DNA of 16,895 bases from an uncultured Bacteroidales bacterium (GTDB lineage: Bacteria; Bacteroidota; Bacteroidia; Bacteroidales; UBA932): positions 1 to 16,895 of the forward strand of contig CAKMNE010000013.1 in NCBI GenBank assembly GCA_927798505.1, written 5' to 3'. Shown here one piece after another: positions 1-8,217 of the stretch (positions are counted from its first letter, which is position 1; the number at the start of each line of letters is the position of its first letter). Made by a program: the position numbers and the translations under genes. The notes beneath the pieces were generated by a model, which saw nothing but the letters and a program-made list of their open reading frames with translations, had not been told where the DNA came from and searched no databases.

Positions 1-2
1 AG

Positions 3-140
3 ATCGGCCTGCAGCTGCTTGTGGAAACTGTAGAAAGTATTGGCAGAATTGACCTTATAAATTCTGTAGAACCCCTTTATGCCGGGAAGCGTAACGCGGA
101 ATTGATAAATCATGGCGCGAAGATAAAAAAGAATTGTTAA
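3..140 (+). CDS. C-terminal fragment of an unrecognised protein
   Basis: An open frame enters from the left edge and ends at a TAA at 138-140, giving the last 45 residues of a protein, from IGLQLLVETV to KIKKNC. It is rich in Leu, Val and Ile, contains a GRIDLIN stretch, and ends in a basic tail, which suits the end of a soluble globular protein. I do not recognise the family and give no function. It runs in the same direction as the next gene, and its stop codon overlaps the -7 promoter box proposed for that gene. The other two plus frames close within the first 51 bases, so this is the only plus-strand frame that can be coding here. Confidence 0.6.
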   Translation: MGLQLLVETVESIGRIDLINSVEPLYAGKRNAELINHGAKIKKNC

Positions 141-145
141 ATTTG
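138..145 (+). promoter_or_regulatory. Bacteroidetes-type -7 box for the yigZ-family gene
   Basis: TAAATTTG matches the TAnnTTTG -7 consensus of the Bacteroidetes primary sigma factor. It shares bases with the upstream stop codon and ends 6 bases before the ATG at 152. I see no clear TTTG -33 element at the usual spacing. If used, the transcript would have almost no leader, which favours the ATG at 152 over the in-frame TTG at 134. Confidence 0.4.
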
Positions 146-151
146 AACAAT

Positions 152-763
152 ATGATTTCAAATTCTGATGTATATAAAAGCATCTCAGCCCCTTCGGAGG
201 GACTTTTCAAGGATCAGGGAAGCCGCTTCATAGCCCTTGCCTATCCTGTGGAAAGCGAGGCCGAGGTCAAGGCTCTGATGGAGGCGGCCCGGAAGGAGTA
301 TCACGACGCGCGCCACCACTGCGTCGCGTACCGGCTGGGCTGCGGCGGAGAGCTGTGGCGCGCAAGTGACGACGGGGAGCCGTCCGGTTCTGCGGGAAGG
401 CCCATACTCGGCCAGATAGACAGCGCCGGCCTGAGCGATGTGGCCGTTATTGTCGTACGCTACTTCGGAGGAATCAAACTCGGCATCCCAGGACTTATCA
501 GAGCATACAAAAGCGCCACGGCGGATGCTTTGGAAAAAGCCGCCAAATGCGAAAAAATCGCTGGCAGCTGGATGCGGCTGCGTTTCGGCTACGGCTCCAT
601 GCCGGAAGTGATGAAGGCCGTCAAGGACCTGGGCCTGCAGCAGCGCGCCCAGGATTTCGGCCTTGACTGCACGCTGGAAGTAAGGGTAAGACGGACGCTT
701 GAGCAGGATTTTTTGGAGAAGACAAAGAATATTCCTAACTTTAGTTATCAAAAAACAGAATAA
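152..763 (+). CDS. yigZ: YigZ/IMPACT-family protein (UPF0029)
   Basis: A 203-residue protein of the IMPACT/YigZ family, close to the usual length of about 200. The N-terminal UPF0029 domain shows the family hallmarks: ARHHC at residues 53-57, [14 protein letters not shown] at about 73-86, and [11 protein letters not shown] at about 101-111. The C-terminal part, from about residue 135, fits the smaller ferredoxin-like DUF1949 domain. The eukaryotic relative IMPACT regulates the eIF2-alpha kinase GCN2; bacterial members are thought to bind nucleic acid or the translation machinery, but their role is not settled. I chose the ATG at 152 because a TTG at 134 would add only six residues and lies upstream of the likely promoter box. 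Its 3' end carries a candidate promoter for the serine genes that follow. The family is secure, the function is not. Confidence 0.9.
   Translation: MISNSDVYKSISAPSEGLFKDQGSRFIALAYPVESEAEVKALMEAARKEYHDARHHCVAYRLGCGGELWRASDDGEPSGSAGRPILGQIDSAGLSDVAVIVVRYFGGIKLGIPGLIRAYKSATADALEKAAKCEKIAGSWMRLRFGYGSMPEVMKAVKDLGLQQRAQDFGLDCTLEVRVRRTLEQDFLEKTKNIPNFSYQKTE
712..743 (+). promoter_or_regulatory. Candidate promoter for the serC operon
   Basis: TTTG at 712-715 and TAACTTTA at 736-743 are separated by 20 bases, the preferred spacing of Bacteroidetes promoters. The -7 box differs from TAnnTTTG only in its last base. The site lies inside the end of the preceding coding region and would give serC a leader of roughly 35 bases. 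This lets the serine genes be transcribed separately from the upstream gene, although read-through is also possible. Confidence 0.45.
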
Positions 764-782
764 CTCACTAACTGATACAGAT

Positions 783-1856
783 ATGAACAAAGTTCACGTT
801 TTCAATGCCGGACCTTGCCTGCTCCCTCAGGTGGTGCTTGACAATGCAAAGGCCGCAATCGACAATTTCGCCGGAACCGGCGTATCCCTTCTCTGCATAT
901 CCCACAGAACCAAGGAGTGGGAGGCTGTAATGGATGAAACCAGGGCTCTATGGAAGGAGCTTCTCCATATTCCTGAGGACTACGAGGTCGTTTTCCTCGC
1001 ATCCGGAGCATCCATGGAATTCCTCTATGTGGCAATGAACTTCCTTGAGAAAAAGGCCGCATACCTGGACACGGGCGTTTGGGCAAGCAAGGCCCTCAAA
1101 GAGGCGAAGGGGCTGGGAGAGGCCGTGGCAGTGGCCAGTTCCAAGGATAGGAACTACTGCTACATCCCTAAGGGCTACACCATCCCGGAGGATGCGGACT
1201 ACTTCCACATTACCACCAACAACACCATTTACGGAACGGAGATACACGAGGATATGGACTGCCCGGTGCCGCTCATCGCTGATATGTCTTCCGACATCAT
1301 GAGCCGCCCTGTGGACGTAAGCAAATATACTATGATTTACGGCGGCGCCCAGAAGAACGTGGGCCCTGCAGGCGTCACCTTCGCCATCATACGCAAGGAC
1401 GCCCTCGGCAAGGTGAGCCGCTACATCCCTACCATGCTCGACCTTCGCGTGCATATCGACAAGGAGTCTATGTTCAACACCCCTCCTGTCTTCTCCATCT
1501 TCGTGATGAACGAAACCCTCAAGTGGGTGAAGTCGATGGGCGGAGTCGAGGCCATGTATGAGCGCAACCGCAGGAAGGCCGACACTCTCTATGCCGAAAT
1601 CGACCGCAACCCTCTGTTCGTGGGCACCGCAGACAAGCAGGACCGCTCTCTGATGAACGTCTGCTTCGTGATGGCTCCGGGCTACGAGCATCTTCAGGAC
1701 GAATTCGCCGCTCTCGCAAAGAGCGAAGGCATCATAGGCATCAAGGGCCACCGCAGCGTGGGCGGATTCCGCGCTTCCATCTACAACGCCTGCACCCAGG
1801 AGGACGTCGAGGCTCTCGTGAAGTGCATGCAGGAGTTCGAAAAGGCACACAAATAG
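783..1856 (+). CDS. serC: Phosphoserine aminotransferase
   Basis: SerC transfers an amino group from glutamate to 3-phosphohydroxypyruvate, giving O-phosphoserine, the second step of the phosphorylated serine pathway; the same enzyme often serves pyridoxal phosphate synthesis. The protein has 357 residues, normal for the family. It opens with the typical FNAGPCLLP segment, has SHRTKEW near residue 43, and carries the cofactor-binding lysine as K191 in [12 protein letters not shown]. The C-terminal part ends with the GFRASIYNA segment typical of class V aminotransferases of this type. The frame is open further upstream, but that part overlaps the preceding gene; the ATG at 783 gives the standard N terminus. 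The stop is only 4 bases before the serA start, so the two are very probably co-transcribed. Confidence 0.96.
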   Translation: MNKVHVFNAGPCLLPQVVLDNAKAAIDNFAGTGVSLLCISHRTKEWEAVMDETRALWKELLHIPEDYEVVFLASGASMEFLYVAMNFLEKKAAYLDTGVWASKALKEAKGLGEAVAVASSKDRNYCYIPKGYTIPEDADYFHITTNNTIYGTEIHEDMDCPVPLIADMSSDIMSRPVDVSKYTMIYGGAQKNVGPAGVTFAIIRKDALGKVSRYIPTMLDLRVHIDKESMFNTPPVFSIFVMNETLKWVKSMGGVEAMYERNRRKADTLYAEIDRNPLFVGTADKQDRSLMNVCFVMAPGYEHLQDEFAALAKSEGIIGIKGHRSVGGFRASIYNACTQEDVEALVKCMQEFEKAHK

Positions 1857-1860
1857 GATT

Positions 1861-2781
1861 ATGAAAGTTCTTCTTGCAACACAGAAACCGTTTGCTGCAA
1901 AGGCGGTAAGCGGAATAAGGGAAATCGTCGAGGCTGCTGGTCATGAGCTCGTCCTCTTCGAGAAATATGCAGACCAGAGCGAACTGGTGGCAGCCGTATC
2001 TGATGCCGAGGCTCTGATCATACGCTCGGACAAGGTTACGGCGGAGGTGATTGCCGCCGCTCCCAAGCTCAAGATAGTAGTGCGCGCTGGCGCCGGCTAT
2101 GACAACGTTGACCTCGCTGCGGCAAGTGCCGCCGGTGTGGTGGTGATGAACACCCCCGGTCAGAATTCCAACGCCGTGGCTGAGCTTGCAATAGCCATGA
2201 TGATCTTCATGTGCCGCAACCAGTTTACCCCTGTCACCGGCACGGAGATCGAAGGCCGCACAATAGGAATCCAGGCCTTCGGCAATGTGGGAAGGCTGGT
2301 AGGAGCCAAGGCCAAGGCCCTGGGACTCAAGGTAAAGGCCATAGATCCTTTCCTCACCCCGGAAAAGATTGCAGAAGGCGGAGCGGAGCCGGTTTCCGAG
2401 CTGAAGGAGCTCTATCAGAGCTGCGATTTCGTGTCCGTGCACATACCTGCAACCCCTCAGACCGTAGGCTCAATAGGCTATGAGCTCATCACTTCCATGC
2501 CTAAGGGTGCGGTGCTGGTCAACACAGCCCGCAAGGAGGTAATTGACGAGGCCGGTCTTGAGAAGGCGCTGGAGGACCGCCCTGACCTCAAATATGTCAC
2601 CGACGTAATGCCGGACAACTACGCGACACTGCAGGAGAAGTTCGGGCTCAGGGTGTTTGCCACCCCTAAGAAAATGGGCGCGCAGACCGCCGAGGCCAAT
2701 GTGAACGCCGGTCTTGCGGCAGCCCGCCAGATTGTGGCCTTCTTCGCCACAGGAGAAAGGAAGTTCCAGGTTAACAAATAG
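1861..2781 (+). CDS. serA: SerA-type D-3-phosphoglycerate dehydrogenase, short form
   Basis: A 306-residue D-isomer 2-hydroxyacid dehydrogenase without the C-terminal ACT domain of longer SerA enzymes. Placed 4 bases after serC, it is expected to oxidise 3-phosphoglycerate to 3-phosphohydroxypyruvate. The substrate-side VVRAGAGYDNVD (73-84) and NTPGQNSNAVAELA (97-110) are clear, and the catalytic arginine is R224 in NTARKEV. Asp162 at the end of the second Rossmann strand suggests NAD. Three features are unusual. The nucleotide loop reads AFGNVG rather than GxGxxG (A139). The residue after DVM, where the catalytic Glu normally sits, is P251. The TPH segment is replaced by TPKKMGAQT (269-276), so the catalytic His is missing. 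From memory, SerA proteins of other Bacteroides share this pattern, so it looks lineage-specific rather than degenerate. Without an ACT domain, the usual serine feedback domain is absent. Confidence 0.88.
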   Translation: MKVLLATQKPFAAKAVSGIREIVEAAGHELVLFEKYADQSELVAAVSDAEALIIRSDKVTAEVIAAAPKLKIVVRAGAGYDNVDLAAASAAGVVVMNTPGQNSNAVAELAIAMMIFMCRNQFTPVTGTEIEGRTIGIQAFGNVGRLVGAKAKALGLKVKAIDPFLTPEKIAEGGAEPVSELKELYQSCDFVSVHIPATPQTVGSIGYELITSMPKGAVLVNTARKEVIDEAGLEKALEDRPDLKYVTDVMPDNYATLQEKFGLRVFATPKKMGAQTAEANVNAGLAAARQIVAFFATGERKFQVNK

Positions 2782-2787
2782 TGCCCT

Positions 2788-4023
2788 ATGAGAGTAAAAC
2801 CATTTGCGGCGCTTCGTCCGCCAAAGAATCTGGTTACCGAGGTAGCCGCTCCGCCGTATGACGTGCTGAACTCCGAGGAGGCCAAGGCTATGGCCGGAGA
2901 AAAGTCGCTTCTTCATATCACCAAACCTGAAATCGATTTCGATCCCATGCCGGAAGAGCACGCGCCCGAGGTCTATGACAAGGCGGTGGAGAACTTCCGC
3001 CTCTGGCAGCAGAGGGGGTGGCTCGTAAGGGATGAGAAGCCTTGCTACTATATCTATGCCCAGACCATGGGCAGCCGCACCCAGTACGGCTATGTGCTGT
3101 GTGCCCACGCACAGGACTATGTGGAGGGCCGCATCAAAAAGCACGAGCTCACCCGCAAGGACAAGGAAGATGACCGTATGGTCCATGTCGAAATCCAAAG
3201 CGCGAACATCGAGCCTGTGTTCTTCGCCTTCAAGCACCAGAGCGAGCTGGAGGACATCATAGCCCGGACTGTCAAGGGCCCTTCCGAGTACAGTTTCACC
3301 GATGAGAACGGCTTTGGCCACGAACTGTGGGTTATTTCGGACGATGCCCTGATAGAGCGTATCAGCAAGCTCTTTACCGACAAGGTGGATGCATTCTACA
3401 TCGCCGACGGGCACCATCGCAGCGCCGCAGCCGCACGCGTGGGGGCTGAAAGGGCAAAGAAGAACCCTGCCCACACAGGAAACGAGGAGTACAACTACTT
3501 CATGGCCGTATGCTTCCCTGAGGACCAGCTCAAGGTTATGGACTACAACAGGGTGCTGCGTGACCTGAACGGGCTGCAGCCAACCCAGGTGATAGGAATG
3601 CTCGGGGAGAAGTTCGACGTGATGTGCATGGGAGAGGAAATATGGGCTCCGGACGAGCTGCACAGCTTCTCAATGTATCTCGAAGGGAAATGGTACCAGC
3701 TCAAAGCCCGCCCGGGCACCTATGACGACTCTGACCCTATTGGGGTGCTGGACGTTACCATACTCTCGAATCACGTGCTTGACGCCATCTTCGGCATCAA
3801 GGACCTGCGCACCGATTCGCGCATCGACTTTGTCGGTGGCATTCGCGGGCTGGGCGAGCTGAAGCGCAGGGTGGACAGCGGAGAGATGAAGATTGCATTT
3901 GCGCTCTATCCGGTTTCAATGAAACAGATTACGGACATCGCGGATACGGGCAACATCATGCCTCCGAAGACAACATGGTTTGAGCCTAAGCTCCGTTCCG
4001 GCCTCGCCATCCATACATTCTGA
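2788..4023 (+). CDS. DUF1015-family protein in the serine operon
   Basis: A 411-residue member of the DUF1015 family, close to full family length. It starts with VKPFAALRPPKNL and APPYDVLNSEEA, the typical N-terminal signature, and has the conserved FYIADGHHRSAAA segment with D207-G208-H209-H210-R211. No signal peptide or membrane segment is visible, so it should be cytoplasmic. The family has no established biochemical function that I can name. It sits 6 bases after serA and is found with serA and serC in other bacteria, which suggests a role near phosphoserine or serine. The DGHHR segment resembles the phosphate-binding loop of ParB/sulfiredoxin-fold proteins, a fold that includes archaeal free-serine kinases; this link is my inference and untested. 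The family call is strong, any function is open. Confidence 0.9.
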   Translation: MRVKPFAALRPPKNLVTEVAAPPYDVLNSEEAKAMAGEKSLLHITKPEIDFDPMPEEHAPEVYDKAVENFRLWQQRGWLVRDEKPCYYIYAQTMGSRTQYGYVLCAHAQDYVEGRIKKHELTRKDKEDDRMVHVEIQSANIEPVFFAFKHQSELEDIIARTVKGPSEYSFTDENGFGHELWVISDDALIERISKLFTDKVDAFYIADGHHRSAAAARVGAERAKKNPAHTGNEEYNYFMAVCFPEDQLKVMDYNRVLRDLNGLQPTQVIGMLGEKFDVMCMGEEIWAPDELHSFSMYLEGKWYQLKARPGTYDDSDPIGVLDVTILSNHVLDAIFGIKDLRTDSRIDFVGGIRGLGELKRRVDSGEMKIAFALYPVSMKQITDIADTGNIMPPKTTWFEPKLRSGLAIHTF

Positions 4024-4040
4024 ACCTAACCATACATCCT

Positions 4041-6257
4041 ATGATTGCAACATCTGAACAAATACACAGGACTCTGAAAGATTTCTTCGGGTTCGATTCC
4101 TTCAAGGGAGAACAGGAGACTGTGATAAGAAGCCTTCTGGATGGCAAGGACTGTTTTGTCCTTATGCCTACAGGAGGCGGCAAATCCCTGTGTTATCAAC
4201 TGCCAGCCCTGATGATGGAGGGTACTGCGATAGTGATTTCACCGTTGATAGCCTTGATGAAGAATCAGGTGGACGCAATCAGAGGATTTGTGGAAGGAAA
4301 CGAAAGTGTAGCTCATTTCTTCAACTCCTCCCTCAACAAGCAGCAGATGGACGAGGTGAAGGCAGATCTGCGCAGCGGCAAGACCAAAATCCTTTACGTT
4401 GCGCCAGAGTCCCTGGCAAAGGCCGAGAATGTTGCTTTCCTGAAAACCATCAGGATTTCCTTTTATGCAGTGGATGAGGCGCACTGCATCTCCGAATGGG
4501 GGCATGATTTCAGACCTGAGTACAGGCGCATACGACCGATAGTGGAGAGCCTTGGCGTGGCTCCGATAATAGCCCTTACCGCGACCGCCACTCCAAAGGT
4601 CCAGAGCGACATACTGAAAACCCTCGGCATTCCCAATGCCCTGGTGTTCAAATCCTCATTCAACCGTCCAAACCTCTACTACGAGGTAAAGGACAAAATC
4701 GATGCGGACAAGGATATAGTACGCTACATACGCCAGAACCCGGGCAAATCCGGAATAGTCTATTGCCTGTCCCGCCGCAAGGTTGAGGAAATGGCCCAGT
4801 TCCTTCAGATCAACGGAATCCGGGCTCTGCCTTATCACGCCGGACTGGAAGCGAAGGTCAGGGCAGAGAATCAGGACAAGTTCCTGATGGAGGATGTGGA
4901 CGTGATAGTTGCGACCATTGCCTTCGGAATGGGAATAGACAAACCGGACATACGCTTTGTCATCCATTACGACATCCCGAAAAGCGTGGAGAGCTACTAT
5001 CAGGAGACAGGCCGCGCAGGCAGGGACGGCAAGGAGGGAGTCTGCATCACCTACTACAGCTACAAGGATATACAGAAGCTGGAGAAGTTTATGCAGGGCA
5101 AGCCGGTGGCTGAGCAGGAGATAGGCAAACAGCTTCTCAACGAGGTGGTTGCCTATGCCGAATCCAGCCAGTGCCGCCGCAAACTGCTGCTCGGCTATTT
5201 CGGAGAGGACTATCTGCCGGACAATTGCGGAATCTGCGACAACTGCCTGCATCCGAAGAAGGTGTTCGACGGAAGACTGGAGATGAAACTGGTCATCCGT
5301 CTGATTCTCTCCCTGAAGGAGCATTTCAAAGTGGAGCATCTTGCAGCCATACTAGCCGGCAATGACACCGCCATGGTGAAGAGCTACAACCACGACAAAA
5401 TTCAGTTTTTCGGGGCTGGAGACGAGCACACCGAGCGCTTCTGGGCCGCAGTTATCCATCAGGGCCTGATTATGCATCTTCTGGACAAGGAAATCGAGAC
5501 CTACGGGCTGATCCATGTCACGGAGCTGGGCCGTCAGTTCCTGGAGAACCCTTGGCCGCTGAATCTGGTCGAGGACAGGCAGTTCTCATCTTCCGATTCC
5601 GATGAGGATGACGACGATGAGATGGCTGCGGGTGCTGCGGCGGGTGCTATGCGCGGAGGCGGAGGCGACCCTGTGCTGCTCGCTATGCTCAAGGATCTGC
5701 GCAAGGACCTTGCCCACAGGCTGGGCCTGCAGCCGTGGATACTCTTCGGCGACCCTGCCCTCGAGGATATGTCGATACTTTATCCTATCACTATTTCCGA
5801 ACTGCGCAATTGCCAGGGAGTCGGTGAGGGTAAGGCCAAGAAGTACGGTAAGGAGTTCGTTGCGCTGATTGCCAAGTATGTGGAAGAGAATGAGATTGAG
5901 CGCCCGGACGATTTCGTGGTGAAGACCACGGCTGGAAAGTCGGACAGGAAAATCAAGATTATCAGCCAGATAGACCGCCGGATTCCGCTTGATGACATTG
6001 CACGGAACATGGATATGGATTTTCTGGAGCTGCTCGATGAGATCGAGTCCATTGTGTCCACCGGCACTAAACTGAATCTGAATTATTATATCAATACACA
6101 GATTGATGATTTCATTATAGAAGAGATATTCGAATGGTTCAAGAGCGAATCTGTGGAGGGAACTCTCGATGAGGCTCTGGGGGCACTTGGCAGCGACTAT
6201 TCCGAAACCGAAATCCGTCTCTGCCGTCTGAAATTCCTTTGTGAAGTAGCATCTTAA
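4041..6257 (+). CDS. recQ: ATP-dependent DNA helicase RecQ
   Basis: RecQ is a 3'-5' DNA helicase that acts in recombination repair and stalled-fork processing. All core parts are present: Walker A TGGGKS with K48, the DEAH box D145-H148 followed by CISEWGHDFRPEY, and motif VI QETGRAGRDG. The zinc-binding RecQ-C cysteines are C378, C396, C399 and C402. A winged-helix region follows, then an acidic and Gly/Ala-rich linker at about residues 516-543, then an HRDC domain at about 544-620. The last 100 residues look like an extra helix-turn-helix region (IPLDDIARNMDMDFLELLDE), as in many Bacteroidetes RecQ proteins, and explain the length of 738 residues against about 610 in E. coli. It begins 17 bases after the DUF1015 gene with no terminator between them, and dnaG follows after 5 bases. 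Confidence 0.96.
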   Translation: MIATSEQIHRTLKDFFGFDSFKGEQETVIRSLLDGKDCFVLMPTGGGKSLCYQLPALMMEGTAIVISPLIALMKNQVDAIRGFVEGNESVAHFFNSSLNKQQMDEVKADLRSGKTKILYVAPESLAKAENVAFLKTIRISFYAVDEAHCISEWGHDFRPEYRRIRPIVESLGVAPIIALTATATPKVQSDILKTLGIPNALVFKSSFNRPNLYYEVKDKIDADKDIVRYIRQNPGKSGIVYCLSRRKVEEMAQFLQINGIRALPYHAGLEAKVRAENQDKFLMEDVDVIVATIAFGMGIDKPDIRFVIHYDIPKSVESYYQETGRAGRDGKEGVCITYYSYKDIQKLEKFMQGKPVAEQEIGKQLLNEVVAYAESSQCRRKLLLGYFGEDYLPDNCGICDNCLHPKKVFDGRLEMKLVIRLILSLKEHFKVEHLAAILAGNDTAMVKSYNHDKIQFFGAGDEHTERFWAAVIHQGLIMHLLDKEIETYGLIHVTELGRQFLENPWPLNLVEDRQFSSSDSDEDDDDEMAAGAAAGAMRGGGGDPVLLAMLKDLRKDLAHRLGLQPWILFGDPALEDMSILYPITISELRNCQGVGEGKAKKYGKEFVALIAKYVEENEIERPDDFVVKTTAGKSDRKIKIISQIDRRIPLDDIARNMDMDFLELLDEIESIVSTGTKLNLNYYINTQIDDFIIEEIFEWFKSESVEGTLDEALGALGSDYSETEIRLCRLKFLCEVAS

Positions 6258-6262
6258 GCCCT

Positions 6263-8161
6263 ATGATTCCGCAGAACACAGTTCAACTGATTGAGGAGAC
6301 GGCGAAAATAGAGGAAGTTGTAGGTGACTTCCTTACATTGAAGCGGCGTGGCGCGAGCTATGTCGCTTGCTGTCCTTTCCACAACGAGAAAACCCCTTCT
6401 TTCTATGTCACCCCGTCCAAGGGTATATTCAAATGCTTCGGATGCGGCAAAGCCGGCACTGCAATCGGCTTTGTAATGGAATATGAGCACTGTTCATATA
6501 CCGAAGCCCTGAAATACCTCGGGAAGAAATACCATATCGAAGTAAAAGAGGAAGAACTCACCCCCGAGGAGATAATGGGCAGACAGCGTAAGGAGAGTCT
6601 GATGATTGTCACCGAGTTTGCCCACAAATTCTTTTGCGACCAGCTCAAGAGCGGTGAAGGCAAGTCTGTGGCAATGGCCTATTATCACAAGCGCGGACTG
6701 TTGGATGAAACTGTGGAAAAATACGGCCTTGGCTGGGCTCCATCCTCCCGCAGGGCGCTTACGGATGCCGCAATCGCAGCAGGACATAAACTGGAGTACC
6801 TGATCGATGCCGGACTTAGCGTGCAGCACGAGGACGGCAGCGTGACAGACCGCTTCAGGGAAAGGGTTATGTTCCCTATACATTCGGTTTCTGGCCGCGT
6901 CATCGCTTTCTCGGGACGAACCCTGCGGTCCGATGTAAACGCGAAATACGTCAATTCTCCGGAGACTGAGATATACACCAAGAGCAAATCCCTGCTCGGA
7001 ATCTATTTTGCGAAAGCCGAGATTTCAAGACAGGACAAGTGCTATCTGGTGGAGGGCAATGTGGATGTAATCACTATGCAGCAGTTGGGCTTCGCCAATG
7101 TGGTTGCCTCCTGCGGCACTTCGCTTACTGTGGAGCAGATCAGGCTCATAGGCCGCTTCACCTCGAATCTCACCATCCTTTACGACGGCGACAAGGCCGG
7201 AATACACGCGGCCCTCAGAGGTACGGATATGGTTCTCGCCGAAGGAATGAACGTAAGGATAGTCCTGCTCCCTGACGGGGAGGACCCGGACAGTTTCGGG
7301 CGCAAGCACACCCTTGCTGAATTTCAGGATTACATTGCCCGTAACGAAAAGGATTTCATTTCCTTCAAAATCGACCTGCTTCTGGAATCTGCAAATGGCG
7401 ACCCTATACGAAAGGCCGAGTTGATCAACGACATTGCAGACACTGTGGCGGCGGTACCGGACCCGACAAAGAGAACCATCTTTGCCCAGGAGTGCGCACA
7501 CCGTTTCGGAATTGACGAAAAGATTGTCCAAAGCCGCATCTACAAAACCAGACGCAATTCAAAGACCAGGCAGCAGGAGACCGCCCCCGAGCCAAAAGCC
7601 GCACCGGTTGAATCCGGGAACCTGGAGTGCCCGAAACTGGCCCCTCTGGAGGCTGACCTTCTGAGCTTTCTTCTGAAAAACGGACAGGACAAAATGCTGT
7701 TTGAGACGGGTTCCAAGTTCTATGTTGAAGACCCTTACACCGTAACGGAGTTTATCAGCAGCGCTCTGGACAGTGACAACTGTCAATTCTCAAATTCGAT
7801 TTACCGGAAAGTGTATGACACCTACCTTCAACTGTACGATGAGGGCAAGGACCAGGATACGATAATCCGTATTATGCTGGATTCTCCGGACAGAGTTCTT
7901 GCCCAGGCCGTGTCGGAAATCGCCATTGAAAAATACGAGATTACTGTCAAGAGTTTTGCCGACTCGCTGACCACTCCCGGTTCCTGGCTTGTCAACTATG
8001 TGCCGAAGACCCTGAGTATGTACGCCATACGCAGGCTGGAAGTGAAAATCGACAGTATGACTGAACAGCTGGCCCGCACTTCCGACCCTCAGGAACAGAT
8101 GGATCTGATGAAACACATAGTGGAGATTCAGAAACTGCTCAACAGCATCTCCGGGAAGTAA
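6263..8161 (+). CDS. dnaG: DNA primase
   Basis: DnaG makes the RNA primers for chromosome replication and works with the DnaB helicase. The 632-residue protein has the N-terminal CHC2 zinc finger with C37, H40, C58 and C61 (CPFH and CFGC). The RNA polymerase core follows, with RFRERVMFPIHS and YVNSPET, then the TOPRIM catalytic domain: E264 in VEGNVDVI and D308/D310 in YDGDKAG. The C-terminal part, from about residue 430, should be the helicase-binding domain and is poorly conserved, as is normal. The usual EGYxD of the TOPRIM Glu motif reads EGNVD here, a mild substitution next to the catalytic Glu. The gene starts 5 bases after recQ, so expression probably comes from the upstream operon; no promoter is visible immediately ahead of it. 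Confidence 0.96.
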   Translation: MIPQNTVQLIEETAKIEEVVGDFLTLKRRGASYVACCPFHNEKTPSFYVTPSKGIFKCFGCGKAGTAIGFVMEYEHCSYTEALKYLGKKYHIEVKEEELTPEEIMGRQRKESLMIVTEFAHKFFCDQLKSGEGKSVAMAYYHKRGLLDETVEKYGLGWAPSSRRALTDAAIAAGHKLEYLIDAGLSVQHEDGSVTDRFRERVMFPIHSVSGRVIAFSGRTLRSDVNAKYVNSPETEIYTKSKSLLGIYFAKAEISRQDKCYLVEGNVDVITMQQLGFANVVASCGTSLTVEQIRLIGRFTSNLTILYDGDKAGIHAALRGTDMVLAEGMNVRIVLLPDGEDPDSFGRKHTLAEFQDYIARNEKDFISFKIDLLLESANGDPIRKAELINDIADTVAAVPDPTKRTIFAQECAHRFGIDEKIVQSRIYKTRRNSKTRQQETAPEPKAAPVESGNLECPKLAPLEADLLSFLLKNGQDKMLFETGSKFYVEDPYTVTEFISSALDSDNCQFSNSIYRKVYDTYLQLYDEGKDQDTIIRIMLDSPDRVLAQAVSEIAIEKYEITVKSFADSLTTPGSWLVNYVPKTLSMYAIRRLEVKIDSMTEQLARTSDPQEQMDLMKHIVEIQKLLNSISGK

Positions 8162-8166
8162 TCGGT

Positions 8167-8198
8167 TTTGCTCAAGTTCGAATTTAGTGTTAACTTTG
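8167..8198 (+). promoter_or_regulatory. Promoter of metG
   Basis: TTTG at 8167-8170 and TAACTTTG at 8191-8198 are a full match to the Bacteroidetes -33/-7 consensus, with exactly 20 bases between them. The site lies in the 56-base gap after dnaG, and the -7 box ends 19 bases before the metG start. This is the best promoter in the window and suggests that metG is transcribed independently of recQ-dnaG. Confidence 0.65.
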
Positions 8199-8217
8199 GG
8201 GCTGATTTATTCAGATT

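Noticed and set aside
134-151. TTG at 134 as start of the yigZ-family gene
   Set aside because: It would overlap the end of the upstream frame and include the likely -7 box; the ATG at 152 gives a normal protein.
948-1850. Long minus-strand open frame antisense to serC
   Set aside because: It lies wholly opposite a clear serC gene, has no recognisable motif and no promoter or start context. It is a by-product of GC-rich codon use on the sense strand.
2470-3663. 397-codon minus-strand open frame opposite serA and the DUF1015 gene
   Set aside because: It spans the junction of two convincing plus-strand genes and shows no family signature; its length is explained by few stop codons in the shadow frame.
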